A DNA stretch of 17,496 nucleotides from Spirochaetaceae bacterium. GTDB taxonomy: Bacteria; Spirochaetota; Spirochaetia; Treponematales; Breznakiellaceae. The translations under genes and the position numbers were made by a program. Below the pieces are notes generated by a model, which saw nothing but the letters and a program-made list of their open reading frames with translations, ran no database searches and was not told where the DNA came from. The stretch is from assembly GCA_031273985.1 (NCBI GenBank), contig JAISQV010000148.1, positions 1 through 17,496 on the forward strand, read 5' to 3'. This document shows, one piece after another, positions 7,095 through 14,081 of this stretch; position 1 is the stretch's first letter; each line of letters opens with the position of its first letter.

Positions 7095-9578
7095 ATGCGT
7101 AGAGGACTGACGGCGGCTCTTATACTGGTAAGCGCGGCTCTTTGTTTTGCCCAGGAGACCGGAGAATGGTACCAGGGGAAGCCGATTCGCAGTGTGAATT
7201 TCAGCGGCCTCCGGCACGTAAGCTCCGAAGAGTTGGCGGGGATCACCGAATCCTGCGTAGGCAGGACTTTTACCGACGATCTGTTTTGGGAGCTTCAGGG
7301 CAGGCTCTATGCGCTGGAATACTTTGAAAGCATCATCCCCGATATTGTTCCCCAGGGAGACGGGATAGCGATACAGTTTCAGGTGAGCGAAAGGCCCGTT
7401 GTTGCCCGCATCGTCTTTTCCGGCAATGCCGGTGTGCCCCGGCGGGACCTGCTGGATGCCGTCACCCTTAAAGTGAATGACATGATGAACCAGATGAAGC
7501 TCTCCGCCTGCGAGCGGGCCCTGGTTACCCTCTACCAGGAGAAGGGCTACCCCGATGCCAGGGTGCATACGGAGCTTCAGCGCTCCCGGGAAGGCGATAC
7601 GGTAACAATCGCCTTCATTATTGAAGAAGGGGACAAGATCACTATTGAGGCCTTCCGCTTTGAAGGAAACGATACCTTTTCGGATCGGACCCTGCGGGGG
7701 CAGCTTTCCCTCAAGGTCCGGGGGGTCTTTAATGACGGCGCCTTTCAGGAGGCCAAGCTTGTCGCAGACCGGGCGGCCCTGCTGCGTTACTACCACGACC
7801 GGGGTTACATAGACGCCGAAATTCTGGATGTGGTTCAGGACCTGCAAAAGGATGAAACGGGCAACAACAATCTGATCATCACCTTCCGCATCTACGAGGG
7901 GAGGGCCTACAACTACGGCGGCCTCACCTTCGAGGGGAACCGGATATTCTCCACGGAACAACTCGACAGGCTGATCCACTCCCGGCCCGGCAGGACGGTC
8001 AATTCCCGGCAGGTGGAGGCGGACTATCAGCGGGTGGCGGACCTCTACTACGAAAACGGGTACATCTTCAACACAATTAACCAGGAGGAGCGGCGTAATG
8101 CCGCAGAGGGGATCGTTTACTACCACATCCGCATCGTGGAGCGGGGCAGGGCCCACATAGAGAGTATCGTGATCCGGGGGAACGAAAAGACCCGGGATCA
8201 TGTAATACTGAGGGAGATTCCCCTGGAGCCGGGGGATGTCTACTCCCGGACCAAGATTACCGACGCGTACCGGAATCTCTACAACCTTCAGTTTTTTTCC
8301 AATGTCATTGTGGACACCCAGCAGGGCAGCGCCGACAGCCTGATGAATCTGATATTCGACTTTGAGGAACAGCCCACCACCAACATACAGTTCGGCATGA
8401 CCTTCTCCGGCACCTCGGACCCCGGCGAATTTCCCGTAGCCATTGTTCTACAGTACCAGGACAGGAATTTCCGGGGCTTCGGCAACATCCTGGGGGGGGA
8501 CCTCAACTTTTCCCGGGACACCCAGTCCGGCTCCATTACCTACACCCAGCGGTGGCTCTTCGGCCTGCCCCTGGACGGCGGCTTTGACCTCACCGTGGGC
8601 CACTCCCGCACGCTGGACCTCATGGACAACCAGGAGCCCCTCTTTAACGGCGACGACAACGGGATAGACTTTCCCGACGGCTACTACAGTTACAGTCAAT
8701 ACTATTCCGCCACCAGTTATCCCGCCGCCGAATACCTCATGACCATTGAGCAGTGGAACATTTCCCTGGGCTTCGGCACCGGCTACCGCTGGCTTACCCC
8801 CCTGGGGAACCTCCTGCTGAGGGGCGGCATACGGGTGGGCTTTGAGTACAACACCTACGATGACATGCTCTACCGGCCCTTCGATCCGGTGCTGCGGGAC
8901 CGGAACAACAGTTGGGTTCCGGCCCTTTCCCTGTGGGGCAGCGTTTCGCTGGACACGAGGGACATTTACTACGATCCCTCCTCAGGTTACTACCTGAGCG
9001 GGCGGCTGGGTTACTACGGTTTCCTTCCCCAGGAGCGGGAAAAGTACATAAAGCCGGAAACCAAGGCGGAAATATTCTTTACCCTCTTCAGAATACCCGT
9101 CACCGACACGTACACCTTCAGGGGCATACTCGGTTTCCATTCGGGGCTCTCCTTCATCCTGCCCCAGCCCTTCAGCGAGGCTCCCCAGATAGAAAAGGCG
9201 AATCAGCTCCTCATAGACGGTATGTTCATAGGCCGGGGCTGGGACGATGTGCGGCTCCACACCCGGGGCAGGGCCCTTTGGGAAAACTGGGCGGAACTCC
9301 GCTTCCCCCTGGTGCCGGGAATGTTGGCCCTGGACCTCTTCTTTGACGCCGTGGCCTGGAGGGAAAGCCCCGGCAATTTCTTCACCCAGAGCCCCGGAGA
9401 GCTTCTGGACCATATGTACTTCAGCCTTGGCTTTGGCCCCCGCATCTCCATACCCCAGTTCCCCTTCCGGTTTCTCTTTGCTTCACGGTTCCGCATTCAG
9501 GACGGACAGATAGAGTGGTACAAAGGGAACCTGGGGCCCTTCAAATTTGTGTTGTCCCTGTCCATAGCCACTTACTAA
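7095..9578 (+). CDS. bamA: BamA, outer-membrane protein assembly factor (Omp85)
   Basis: BamA is the central pore of the BAM complex, which folds beta-barrel proteins into the outer membrane. The protein is 827 residues. It has a signal peptide of about 19 residues ending 'ALCFA', then five POTRA repeats (about 27-102, 103-180, 181-270, 271-350, 351-430; each has a 'F.GN.' or 'FSGL' strand and a 'Y...GY' type turn), then a 16-strand-type barrel to the C-terminus. The loop-6 position has 'IGRGWD' where most Omp85 proteins have (V/I)RGF, and the last residue is Tyr rather than the usual Phe. AGGAGG at 7085-7090 lies just before the ATG. It is co-transcribed with tamB (15-base gap) and skp (11-base gap). 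The T. pallidum counterpart is TP0326 (Tp92), from memory. Confidence 0.95.
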   Translation: MRRGLTAALILVSAALCFAQETGEWYQGKPIRSVNFSGLRHVSSEELAGITESCVGRTFTDDLFWELQGRLYALEYFESIIPDIVPQGDGIAIQFQVSERPVVARIVFSGNAGVPRRDLLDAVTLKVNDMMNQMKLSACERALVTLYQEKGYPDARVHTELQRSREGDTVTIAFIIEEGDKITIEAFRFEGNDTFSDRTLRGQLSLKVRGVFNDGAFQEAKLVADRAALLRYYHDRGYIDAEILDVVQDLQKDETGNNNLIITFRIYEGRAYNYGGLTFEGNRIFSTEQLDRLIHSRPGRTVNSRQVEADYQRVADLYYENGYIFNTINQEERRNAAEGIVYYHIRIVERGRAHIESIVIRGNEKTRDHVILREIPLEPGDVYSRTKITDAYRNLYNLQFFSNVIVDTQQGSADSLMNLIFDFEEQPTTNIQFGMTFSGTSDPGEFPVAIVLQYQDRNFRGFGNILGGDLNFSRDTQSGSITYTQRWLFGLPLDGGFDLTVGHSRTLDLMDNQEPLFNGDDNGIDFPDGYYSYSQYYSATSYPAAEYLMTIEQWNISLGFGTGYRWLTPLGNLLLRGGIRVGFEYNTYDDMLYRPFDPVLRDRNNSWVPALSLWGSVSLDTRDIYYDPSSGYYLSGRLGYYGFLPQEREKYIKPETKAEIFFTLFRIPVTDTYTFRGILGFHSGLSFILPQPFSEAPQIEKANQLLIDGMFIGRGWDDVRLHTRGRALWENWAELRFPLVPGMLALDLFFDAVAWRESPGNFFTQSPGELLDHMYFSLGFGPRISIPQFPFRFLFASRFRIQDGQIEWYKGNLGPFKFVLSLSIATY

Positions 9579-9589
9579 AGGGGGGAATT

Positions 9590-10114
9590 ATGCGAAAGCG
9601 AATACTTTTTCTGTGCATGATGACGGCCGCTTTCTCCGCGGGCGCCCAGCAGCTCACCCGCTTCGCCGTGGTGGATCTGGCGCGGGTCTATTCATCGTTC
9701 TTCCGGGATTCCCGGGCGGTCCGGGAATTCGAGGAGCGCAGCGCCCGGGTCCAGGCGGAGATAGACCGCATGACCGAAGAGATAGAGGCCCTCCGCAGCA
9801 GGCAGCTCGACGCCGAGGCGCGGGGCGATCAGGAACAGGCCCTGCGGCTGGAAAGCGAAATATACCGGAAATCCGAATACCTGCGGGAATACTTCCGGGT
9901 AAAAACCGAAGAACTGAACGACCAGAAAAACCGGCTGGCCCGCTCCGGGACCTTCCTGGATCAGGTCTACGGCGAAATACGTTTCATCGCTGAAAGCGAA
10001 GGCTACAGCATGGTGCTCAACCTCAAGGAAAACACAGGTATCCTGTGGTACAGTCCCACCGTGGACATCACGGACACCCTGATACAAAACCTGCTGGCCA
10101 AGGCGGGGCGCTGA
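9590..10114 (+). CDS. skp: Skp/OmpH-family periplasmic chaperone
   Basis: Skp trimers hold unfolded outer-membrane proteins in the periplasm and pass them to BAM. The protein is 174 residues from the ATG at 9590, which has a G-rich Shine-Dalgarno (9581-9585). An upstream in-frame start at 9515 would overlap bamA and bury the signal peptide, so I reject it. A signal peptide spans about residues 1-19 ('RILFLCMMTAAFSAGA'). The first strand 'FAVVDLARVYSSF' is typical of OmpH. A long alpha-helical coiled coil follows (about 40-120, rich in Glu, Arg and Gln), and the C-terminal strand is 'ILWYSPTVDITDTLI', close to the family's Y-S-P-x-x-D-I-T-D ending. Its place right after bamA supports the call. 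Confidence 0.9.
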   Translation: MRKRILFLCMMTAAFSAGAQQLTRFAVVDLARVYSSFFRDSRAVREFEERSARVQAEIDRMTEEIEALRSRQLDAEARGDQEQALRLESEIYRKSEYLREYFRVKTEELNDQKNRLARSGTFLDQVYGEIRFIAESEGYSMVLNLKENTGILWYSPTVDITDTLIQNLLAKAGR

Positions 10115-10167
10115 CAGCTCAGCGATTCCTGCGCGGCCTTCGTAGTAAAAATACACAAGAGGGCGCA

Positions 10168-10189
10168 TCCCGGCCCCGCGGGGCCGGGA
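10168..10189. repeat. 22-bp perfect GC palindrome after skp
   Basis: TCCCGGCCCCG followed by its exact reverse complement, with no loop spacing. It starts 53 bases after the skp stop. The nearest T-run begins at 10208, too far for a standard intrinsic terminator, although the stem could still stall RNA polymerase or protect the mRNA end. Confidence 0.6.
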
Positions 10190-10208
10190 CCGGGCTATCC
10201 GCTCCAAT

Positions 10209-10235
10209 TTTTTTTGCCGTCCAGCGGCAAAAAAA
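10209..10235. repeat. A/T-armed hairpin with GC tip
   Basis: TTTTTTTGCCG, loop TCCAG, CGGCAAAAAAA: an 11-bp perfect stem. On either strand the tip is followed by A's within the pairing arm, so it differs from a textbook terminator. It lies between the GC palindrome (10168) and the longer repeat element (10340). Confidence 0.55.
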
Positions 10236-10339
10236 GATTTCCGCTTCTATCCCTTGCGCGGAAGAAACGCTCCCCGCTGGTCAAGGCATCGGCGCTTGCT
10301 TTCAGGCGCTGTGAAATTACTAAAACTTGAAGAATTTTA

Positions 10340-10438
10340 ACCACAAAGGACACAAAGAACACTTTCCCGCTATGGACTAAAGGGAAAGTAAAGGTTTTAA
10401 TTAGAAAACCTTTTCGCGTTCTTCGCGGACTCTTTTGT
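10340..10438. repeat. Nested palindromic intergenic element
   Basis: The outer imperfect arms (10340-10360 and 10418-10438, about 14 of 21 positions pairing) enclose two perfect hairpins: actttccc / gggaaagt (10361-10368 with 10382-10389) and aaaggtttt / aaaaccttt (10390-10398 with 10405-10413). The left arm 'ccacaaaggacacaaag' is of a type that I recall as widespread in intergenic regions of unrelated bacteria. The element is AT-richer than its surroundings and has no coding potential. It is probably a MITE-like or REP-like unit. Confidence 0.5.
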
Positions 10439-10449
10439 TATATGCGCCG

Positions 10450-10477
10450 GCCCCGGACAGACCGGGGCTTTATTCTT
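10450..10477 (+). terminator. Intrinsic terminator of the tamB-bamA-skp operon
   Basis: Stem gccccgg / ccggggc (10450-10456 with 10462-10468), loop ACAGA, then the T-rich tail TTTATTCTT (10469-10477). It lies just ahead of the mutS promoter and so separates mutS from the upstream operon. Confidence 0.65.
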
Positions 10478-10488
10478 GTTCCGCTCAT

Positions 10489-10497
10489 TGATATAAT
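10489..10497 (+). promoter_or_regulatory. Extended -10 promoter of mutS
   Basis: TGATATAAT: a consensus TATAAT (10492-10497) preceded by TG at 10489-10490. No good -35 is seen at 17 bases (TTTATT), as is common for extended -10 promoters. The expected transcript start is near 10504, about 20 bases before the Shine-Dalgarno/ATG pair at 10513-10526. Confidence 0.6.
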
Positions 10498-10512
10498 ACT
10501 GATCAATCACCC

Positions 10513-10526
10513 GGAGAGGAGGAATG
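10513..10526 (+). promoter_or_regulatory. Strong Shine-Dalgarno plus out-of-frame ATG ahead of mutS
   Basis: GGAGAGGAGGA (10513-10523) directly precedes the ATG at 10524. This ATG opens a 33-codon frame (stop 10623-10625) that is not the mutS frame. Leaving out the T at 10527 would join it to mutS as M-T-P-A-D-S-S-P-M-L-D-Q-Y, an ordinary MutS N-terminus. See findings. Confidence 0.6.
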
Positions 10527-10548
10527 TACGCCCGCGGATTCGAGTCCC

Positions 10549-13218
10549 ATGCTGGACCAGTACAGGCGGATAAAACGGGAACATCAGGAGGATATACTTT
10601 TCTTCCGGCTTGGCGATTTCTATGAGATGTTTTCCGAAGACGCCCTGCTTGTTTCCGGCCTGTTGAACCTTACCCTGACCAGCCGCAACGGGCTTCCCAT
10701 GTGCGGGGTGCCGCATCATTCGGTGCGCTCGTACATTGCCCGGCTCCTCAAACTCGGCAAGAAGATCGCCATCTGCGAACAGCTTTCGGAACCCGGCAAG
10801 GGCCGGGGAGTCATGGAGCGCAAGGTGGTGGAGGTTATTACTCCGGGAACGACGATAGATGAAGATTTTCTTGACAAGGGAAGCTCCAACTATCTGGCGG
10901 CCCTGGCGGGTAACCTTTCCGGCGCGCCGGGCTTTCCGGCGGGTTTTATTTCCTTTGCCTACATCGAACTGTCCACGGGCGAATTTTTTGCCACAGCCTT
11001 TCCTGCGGGGGAAGCCGCCGAAGGGCTGCGCCTGGAACTGGAGCGGCTGGGCATAAGCGAAATGGTGGCGCAGGAATCGCTGCTCGAAGAAAACGGCGAT
11101 CTGGAGCGGGCCCTTCGGGAGCACGGCGGCATCATGGTGAACCGCTGGGCGGATTGGCTCTTCGACGCCGCCCGGAGCAGGGAGCGCCTTGAGGCGCAGT
11201 TCGGCGCGGAAAAACTGGCGGGTTTCGGCCTGCGGGACCATTCGCCGGAGATCCTGGCCGCCGGGGCCCTCCTGGACTATGTGGCGGACACCGCCGGGGG
11301 CCTCCTCTCCCATGTCCGCCGGCTTTCCCTCTACGGCGACACCGAGTATGTGGGCATTGACGAGGCGACCCAGCGGAACCTGGAACTGGTGAAGAACCAG
11401 CGGGACGGCGACATCCATTACAGCCTCTGCGAGGTGCTGGACGAAACCCGTACCGGCATGGGGCGCCGCCTCCTGAAACGCCGGATACTCCACCCCCTGC
11501 GGGACCGGGAGCGGATCAACGCCCGGCTAAACATGGTGGAGGCCCTGTACCGGGGGCAGGCCCATCTGGCGGTCTTCCGGGAGCTTCTCGGCAAGTGCCC
11601 GGACCTGGAGCGCCTCTGCTCAAGGCTCGCCATGGACAAGGCCCACGGCAGGGATATGCTTTCCGTGCGGAACGCCCTCTCCGTGCTTGAGGCCGTGGGG
11701 GAGGAGGCGCGGCGGGCGGGCCTTGCCCCCGGCGCGGCGGGCGGGGAAGCCCCGGAGGACCGCATGGCGGGGGACCGCCTGGCGGAGCTGCGGCGCCTGC
11801 TTGAGCGGGGCCTGGCGGAGACCCCCCCGGTGCTGCTCACCGAGGGGAACCTCATCAGGGACGGCTACTCCCCGGAGCTGGATGAGCTGCGGGGCCTCAA
11901 GAGCAACAGCTCGAAGCTCCTTGAGGCCTACCTTGAGGAGGAGCGGCTCCGCACGGGCATAGCAAGCCTCAAGATAAAGTACAACCGGGTCATAGGGTAC
12001 TTCCTGGAGGTGACGAAGGCGCAGCTTGGGCGGGTCCCCGCCGACTTCGTACGCCGCCAGGGAATCAGCGGGATGGAGCGCTACTCCACGGAAAAGCTGG
12101 GCCTCCTGGAAAACGACATTAACAGCGCCTCCGGCAAGATAGTAGAACTGGAGAAGCAGCTTTTTCTTGAGCTGCGGGAAAAGGCCAAGGCCCTGGTGCC
12201 GGAACTTTCCGCCGCGGCTTCCCGGCTGGCGCGGCTTGACGCCGCGCAATCCCTGGCCCGGGCCGCCACGGTGCGGGGCTGGGTGCGGCCCGTACTGCAC
12301 GAGGGGAATTCGCTGCGCATCATCGAAGGCCGCCACCCGGTGGTGGAAGCCCACCTTCACGGCGGGGAATTCATTCCCAACGACACTGTTCTCGATCAGG
12401 ACGGCGTTGTCTTTGCCCTGATCACGGGCCCCAACATGGCGGGAAAATCCACCTACCTCCGCCAGGCCGCGCTGATCACGATCATGGCCCAGATGGGGAG
12501 TTTTGTCCCCGCCCGGGAGGCGGAGATAGGCATTACCGACAGGATTTACTGCCGGGTGGGGGCCCAGGACAATCTGGCCCGGGGGGAGTCTACCTTCCTT
12601 ACGGAGATGAACGAAACCGCCTATATCCTCAACACGGCCACGGAGCGAAGCCTCGTGATCATGGACGAGGTGGGCCGGGGTACGGGCACGGAGGACGGCC
12701 TCTCCATAGCCTGGGCGGTCTGCGAAGAGCTCCTTGAGCGGGTTAAGTGCAGGACCCTCTTCGCCACCCACTACCATGAACTATCGCGTCTGGATCACCC
12801 CGGCCTGGCCAACCGTTCCATGGAGGTGCTTGACCGGAATGGGGAAGTAGTTTTTCTGCGCAGGTTGAGGGAGGGCCCCGCGGCGGACTCCTACGGCATC
12901 CATGTGGCGGCTCTTGCGGGGCTTCCCCCCCACGTTGTCCGGCGGGCCTCCGCCCTCATGGAGCAGCTCAAGCGCCCCGGCCGGGACCTCCGGGAGGCCC
13001 CCCCCTCCCCCGCCGCAGAGCCCCTGGACGAATGGTGCCGGAGCATAGGGGAGGAGGCGGCGCGGCTCGACATAGACCGCATGACCCCCCTGGACGCGCT
13101 GAACCTGCTCCAGGAATGGAAGCGCCGCCTCCCGCCGGGGGCTTCCGGGGAGCCCCGTAAGCCCCGCCGGACCGCCCCCCGCCCGGACCCCGCCCCGCCC
13201 CCAACACTCTTTGATTAG
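10549..13218 (+). CDS. mutS: DNA mismatch repair ATPase MutS
   Basis: MutS recognises mismatches and small loops in DNA and recruits MutL. From the ATG at 10549 it is 889 residues. It has the mismatch-wedge motif F-Y-E (residues 24-26, in 'FFRLGDFYEMF'), connector, lever and clamp regions, and an ATPase domain with Walker A 'GPNMAGKST' (627-635), Walker B 'VIMDEVGRGTGTEDG' (D706, E707), and 'LFATHYHEL' after it. The C-terminal helix 'MTPLDALNLLQEWK' and the ending 'TLFD' are typical of full-length MutS. The start is problematic: no good ribosome site precedes 10549, whereas an excellent one precedes an out-of-frame ATG 25 bases upstream. The in-frame codons between them (T-P-A-D-S-S-P) look like genuine MutS sequence. 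From memory it follows skp in T. pallidum too (TP0328). Confidence 0.95.
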   Translation: MLDQYRRIKREHQEDILFFRLGDFYEMFSEDALLVSGLLNLTLTSRNGLPMCGVPHHSVRSYIARLLKLGKKIAICEQLSEPGKGRGVMERKVVEVITPGTTIDEDFLDKGSSNYLAALAGNLSGAPGFPAGFISFAYIELSTGEFFATAFPAGEAAEGLRLELERLGISEMVAQESLLEENGDLERALREHGGIMVNRWADWLFDAARSRERLEAQFGAEKLAGFGLRDHSPEILAAGALLDYVADTAGGLLSHVRRLSLYGDTEYVGIDEATQRNLELVKNQRDGDIHYSLCEVLDETRTGMGRRLLKRRILHPLRDRERINARLNMVEALYRGQAHLAVFRELLGKCPDLERLCSRLAMDKAHGRDMLSVRNALSVLEAVGEEARRAGLAPGAAGGEAPEDRMAGDRLAELRRLLERGLAETPPVLLTEGNLIRDGYSPELDELRGLKSNSSKLLEAYLEEERLRTGIASLKIKYNRVIGYFLEVTKAQLGRVPADFVRRQGISGMERYSTEKLGLLENDINSASGKIVELEKQLFLELREKAKALVPELSAAASRLARLDAAQSLARAATVRGWVRPVLHEGNSLRIIEGRHPVVEAHLHGGEFIPNDTVLDQDGVVFALITGPNMAGKSTYLRQAALITIMAQMGSFVPAREAEIGITDRIYCRVGAQDNLARGESTFLTEMNETAYILNTATERSLVIMDEVGRGTGTEDGLSIAWAVCEELLERVKCRTLFATHYHELSRLDHPGLANRSMEVLDRNGEVVFLRRLREGPAADSYGIHVAALAGLPPHVVRRASALMEQLKRPGRDLREAPPSPAAEPLDEWCRSIGEEAARLDIDRMTPLDALNLLQEWKRRLPPGASGEPRKPRRTAPRPDPAPPPTLFD

Positions 13219-13327
13219 GCCGGGGGGCGTTGCGGGGCTCCCCCGCGTGAGCGGGTTCTTAGGCCCCCCGCAGAGGGGGTAGCGCAAGACGCCGCAGGCG
13301 GCTGGAGCGTAGGGGGAGACTTCCCCC
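13218..13327 (+). repeat. Dispersed structured intergenic repeat, copy B
   Basis: Second copy of the element at 1098-1200, in the same orientation, starting at the last base of the mutS stop codon. The last 28 bases (13300-13327) match 1173-1200 exactly. Stems: gcgggg / ccccgc near 13232-13245; cgcc-GCA-ggcg at 13290-13300; ggggga-GACT-tccccc at 13312-13327. The middle stem differs in sequence from copy A (gggcc / ggccc) but keeps its pairing and its GCA loop. Confidence 0.65.
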
Positions 13328-13338
13328 ATCCGTCCGGC

Positions 13339-13367
13339 TTGATTTTTCCGCCCCTTTCTGCCATCAT
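13339..13367 (+). promoter_or_regulatory. Promoter candidate for tRNA-Lys
   Basis: TTGATT (13339-13344), 17-base spacer, CATCAT (13362-13367): four of six matches in each box. The expected start near 13374 would leave a 25-base 5' leader before the mature tRNA at 13399. Confidence 0.35.
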
Positions 13368-13398
13368 GGTGCGTGTGTTCCGCCTGTAGGGGCGGCGC

Positions 13399-13471
13399 GG
13401 GCCGCTAGCTCAGTTGGCAGAGCAACGCCCTTTTAAGGCGTGGGTCCTGGGTTCGATTCCCGGGCGGCTCA
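13399..13471 (+). tRNA. tRNA-Lys, anticodon TTT
   Basis: A 73-base cloverleaf. The acceptor arm gggccgc pairs with gcggctc (one G-T pair). The D arm is GCTC-AGTTGGCA-GAGC. The anticodon stem ACGCC / GGCGT encloses CTTTTAA, giving TTT (Lys, reading AAA and AAG). The T arm contains GGTTCGATTCC. The discriminator base is A (13471), and CCA is not encoded (GTG follows). It starts about 70 bases after the end of repeat copy B and is followed by a toxin-antitoxin remnant. I see no duplicated 3' end nearby that would mark an integration site. Confidence 0.95.
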
Positions 13472-13570
13472 GTGTAGATGCCTGTTCCATACTTCCGGGG
13501 CGGGCGTGTTTTCCGAATCCGCACCACCCATTATTTGTTTATCGCTTGGGTTCTATTTGCAGTGTTTTAC

Positions 13571-13599
13571 TTGACCAGTAGTAGCCTATAAACTACTAT
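13571..13599 (+). promoter_or_regulatory. Promoter of the toxin-antitoxin locus
   Basis: TTGACC (13571-13576), 17-base spacer, TACTAT (13594-13599). The -35 matches five of six and the -10 four of six. The predicted start falls at about the toxin ATG (13605), for which no Shine-Dalgarno is visible. The stretch 13472-13570 between the tRNA and this promoter shows no gene. Confidence 0.5.
13579..13598. promoter_or_regulatory. Operator-like inverted repeat in the toxin-antitoxin promoter
   Basis: TAGTAG (13579-13584) and CTACTA (13593-13598) form an inverted repeat with an 8-base centre, covering the spacer and -10 box. HigA-type antitoxins usually repress their own promoter by binding such a site with their helix-turn-helix. 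Confidence 0.4.
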
Positions 13600-13604
13600 G
13601 CAAT

Positions 13605-13787
13605 ATGTATAAGATACGGCATACCAGAGTTTATCGAATCTGGTTTAATAGACTTGGTGATCGACGAGCGAAAGTTAAAATCAATTTGCGCTTGAATTCG
13701 GTCAAGAAAGGCGATTTCGGGATTCAGAAGCCGGTCGGAGACGGAATCAAAGAAATTTTGAAGGAGCTTGAAAATGGAACTGTCTGA
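13605..13787 (+). pseudogene. HigB/RelE-type toxin, C-terminal half deleted
   Basis: It is 60 residues, whereas this family (RelE/ParE-like 'addiction module killer' proteins) usually has about 95-110. Residues 1-51 fit the N-terminal half well: a basic start, 'W-F-N-R-L-G-D-R-R-A-K', then 'G-D-F-G-I-Q-K-P-V-G-D-G-I-K-E'. The expected continuation (E-L-R-I-x-x-G-P-G-Y-R-V-Y, then the L-L-x-G-G-x-K strand), which holds much of the active-site cleft, is absent. Instead 'ILKELENGTV' follows directly, which looks like a toxin C-terminal tail, suggesting an in-frame internal deletion of some 40-45 codons. It overlaps the antitoxin by 14 bases. Such a protein is unlikely to cleave mRNA. The base composition is AT-richer than that of the neighbouring genes, suggesting acquisition by transfer. 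Confidence 0.65.
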
Positions 13788-14061
13788 TTGGGATATGGCG
13801 GAGGATATTGATACCAAAGAGGATGTGTATCTCTACATGGAAGAGGCCATAAAAGAAAACGATCTTGAAACTCTTTTTGACGTTATCGGCGCAATAGCCA
13901 GATCCAGGGGTATGGCAGCTATAGCAAAAGAAGCCGGACTTAACCGTGAGAGCCTTTATAAATCTCTTTCGCGGGATGGAAACCCCTCTTTTTCAACGGT
14001 GTCCAAAGTTCTTGATATTCTGGGATATAAACTGCAGGTTTTGCCGAAAAGCGCAGCCTGA
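13774..14061 (+). CDS. HigA-type antitoxin (helix-turn-helix)
   Basis: It is 95 residues from the ATG at 13774, which has AAGGAG at 13761-13766, seven bases upstream; a TTG at 13768 is less likely. The protein fits the 'addiction module antidote' family: an N-terminal 'MELSDWDMAE' region, a helical segment 'YLYMEEAIKENDLETLFDVI', then the helix-turn-helix 'GMAAIAKEAGLNRESLYKSL', and the ending 'FSTVSKVLDILGYKLQVLP'. It normally neutralises a HigB/RelE toxin and represses the operon. The cognate toxin just upstream is deleted, but this gene looks complete, so it may persist as a repressor or as an anti-addiction antitoxin. AT-richer than its surroundings. It converges with the activator gene ending at 14082. 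Confidence 0.8.
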   Translation: MELSDWDMAEDIDTKEDVYLYMEEAIKENDLETLFDVIGAIARSRGMAAIAKEAGLNRESLYKSLSRDGNPSFSTVSKVLDILGYKLQVLPKSAA

Positions 14062-14078
14062 CCTGCGCAGCCTGACCG
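14051..14078 (+). repeat. 14-base tandem duplication over the antitoxin stop
   Basis: The 13-base unit GCGCAGCCTGACC occurs at 14051-14063 and again at 14065-14077. The first copy contains the antitoxin stop codon (14059-14061). It looks like a recent slippage or joining scar at the edge of the AT-rich segment. Confidence 0.6.
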
Positions 14079-14081
14079 GGC

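Noticed and set aside
6972..8201. 409-codon open frame on the minus strand opposite bamA
   Set aside because: It is antisense to a clear BamA protein; long opposite-strand frames are expected in GC-rich genes, and no domain is recognisable.
11620..12777. 385-codon minus-strand frame opposite mutS
   Set aside because: It is antisense to the conserved MutS core, with His/Gly/Pro-rich low-complexity sequence and no family features.
13399..13471. tRNA-Lys as an integration (att) site for a mobile island
   Set aside because: I found no second copy of the tRNA 3' end within the window and no integrase gene.
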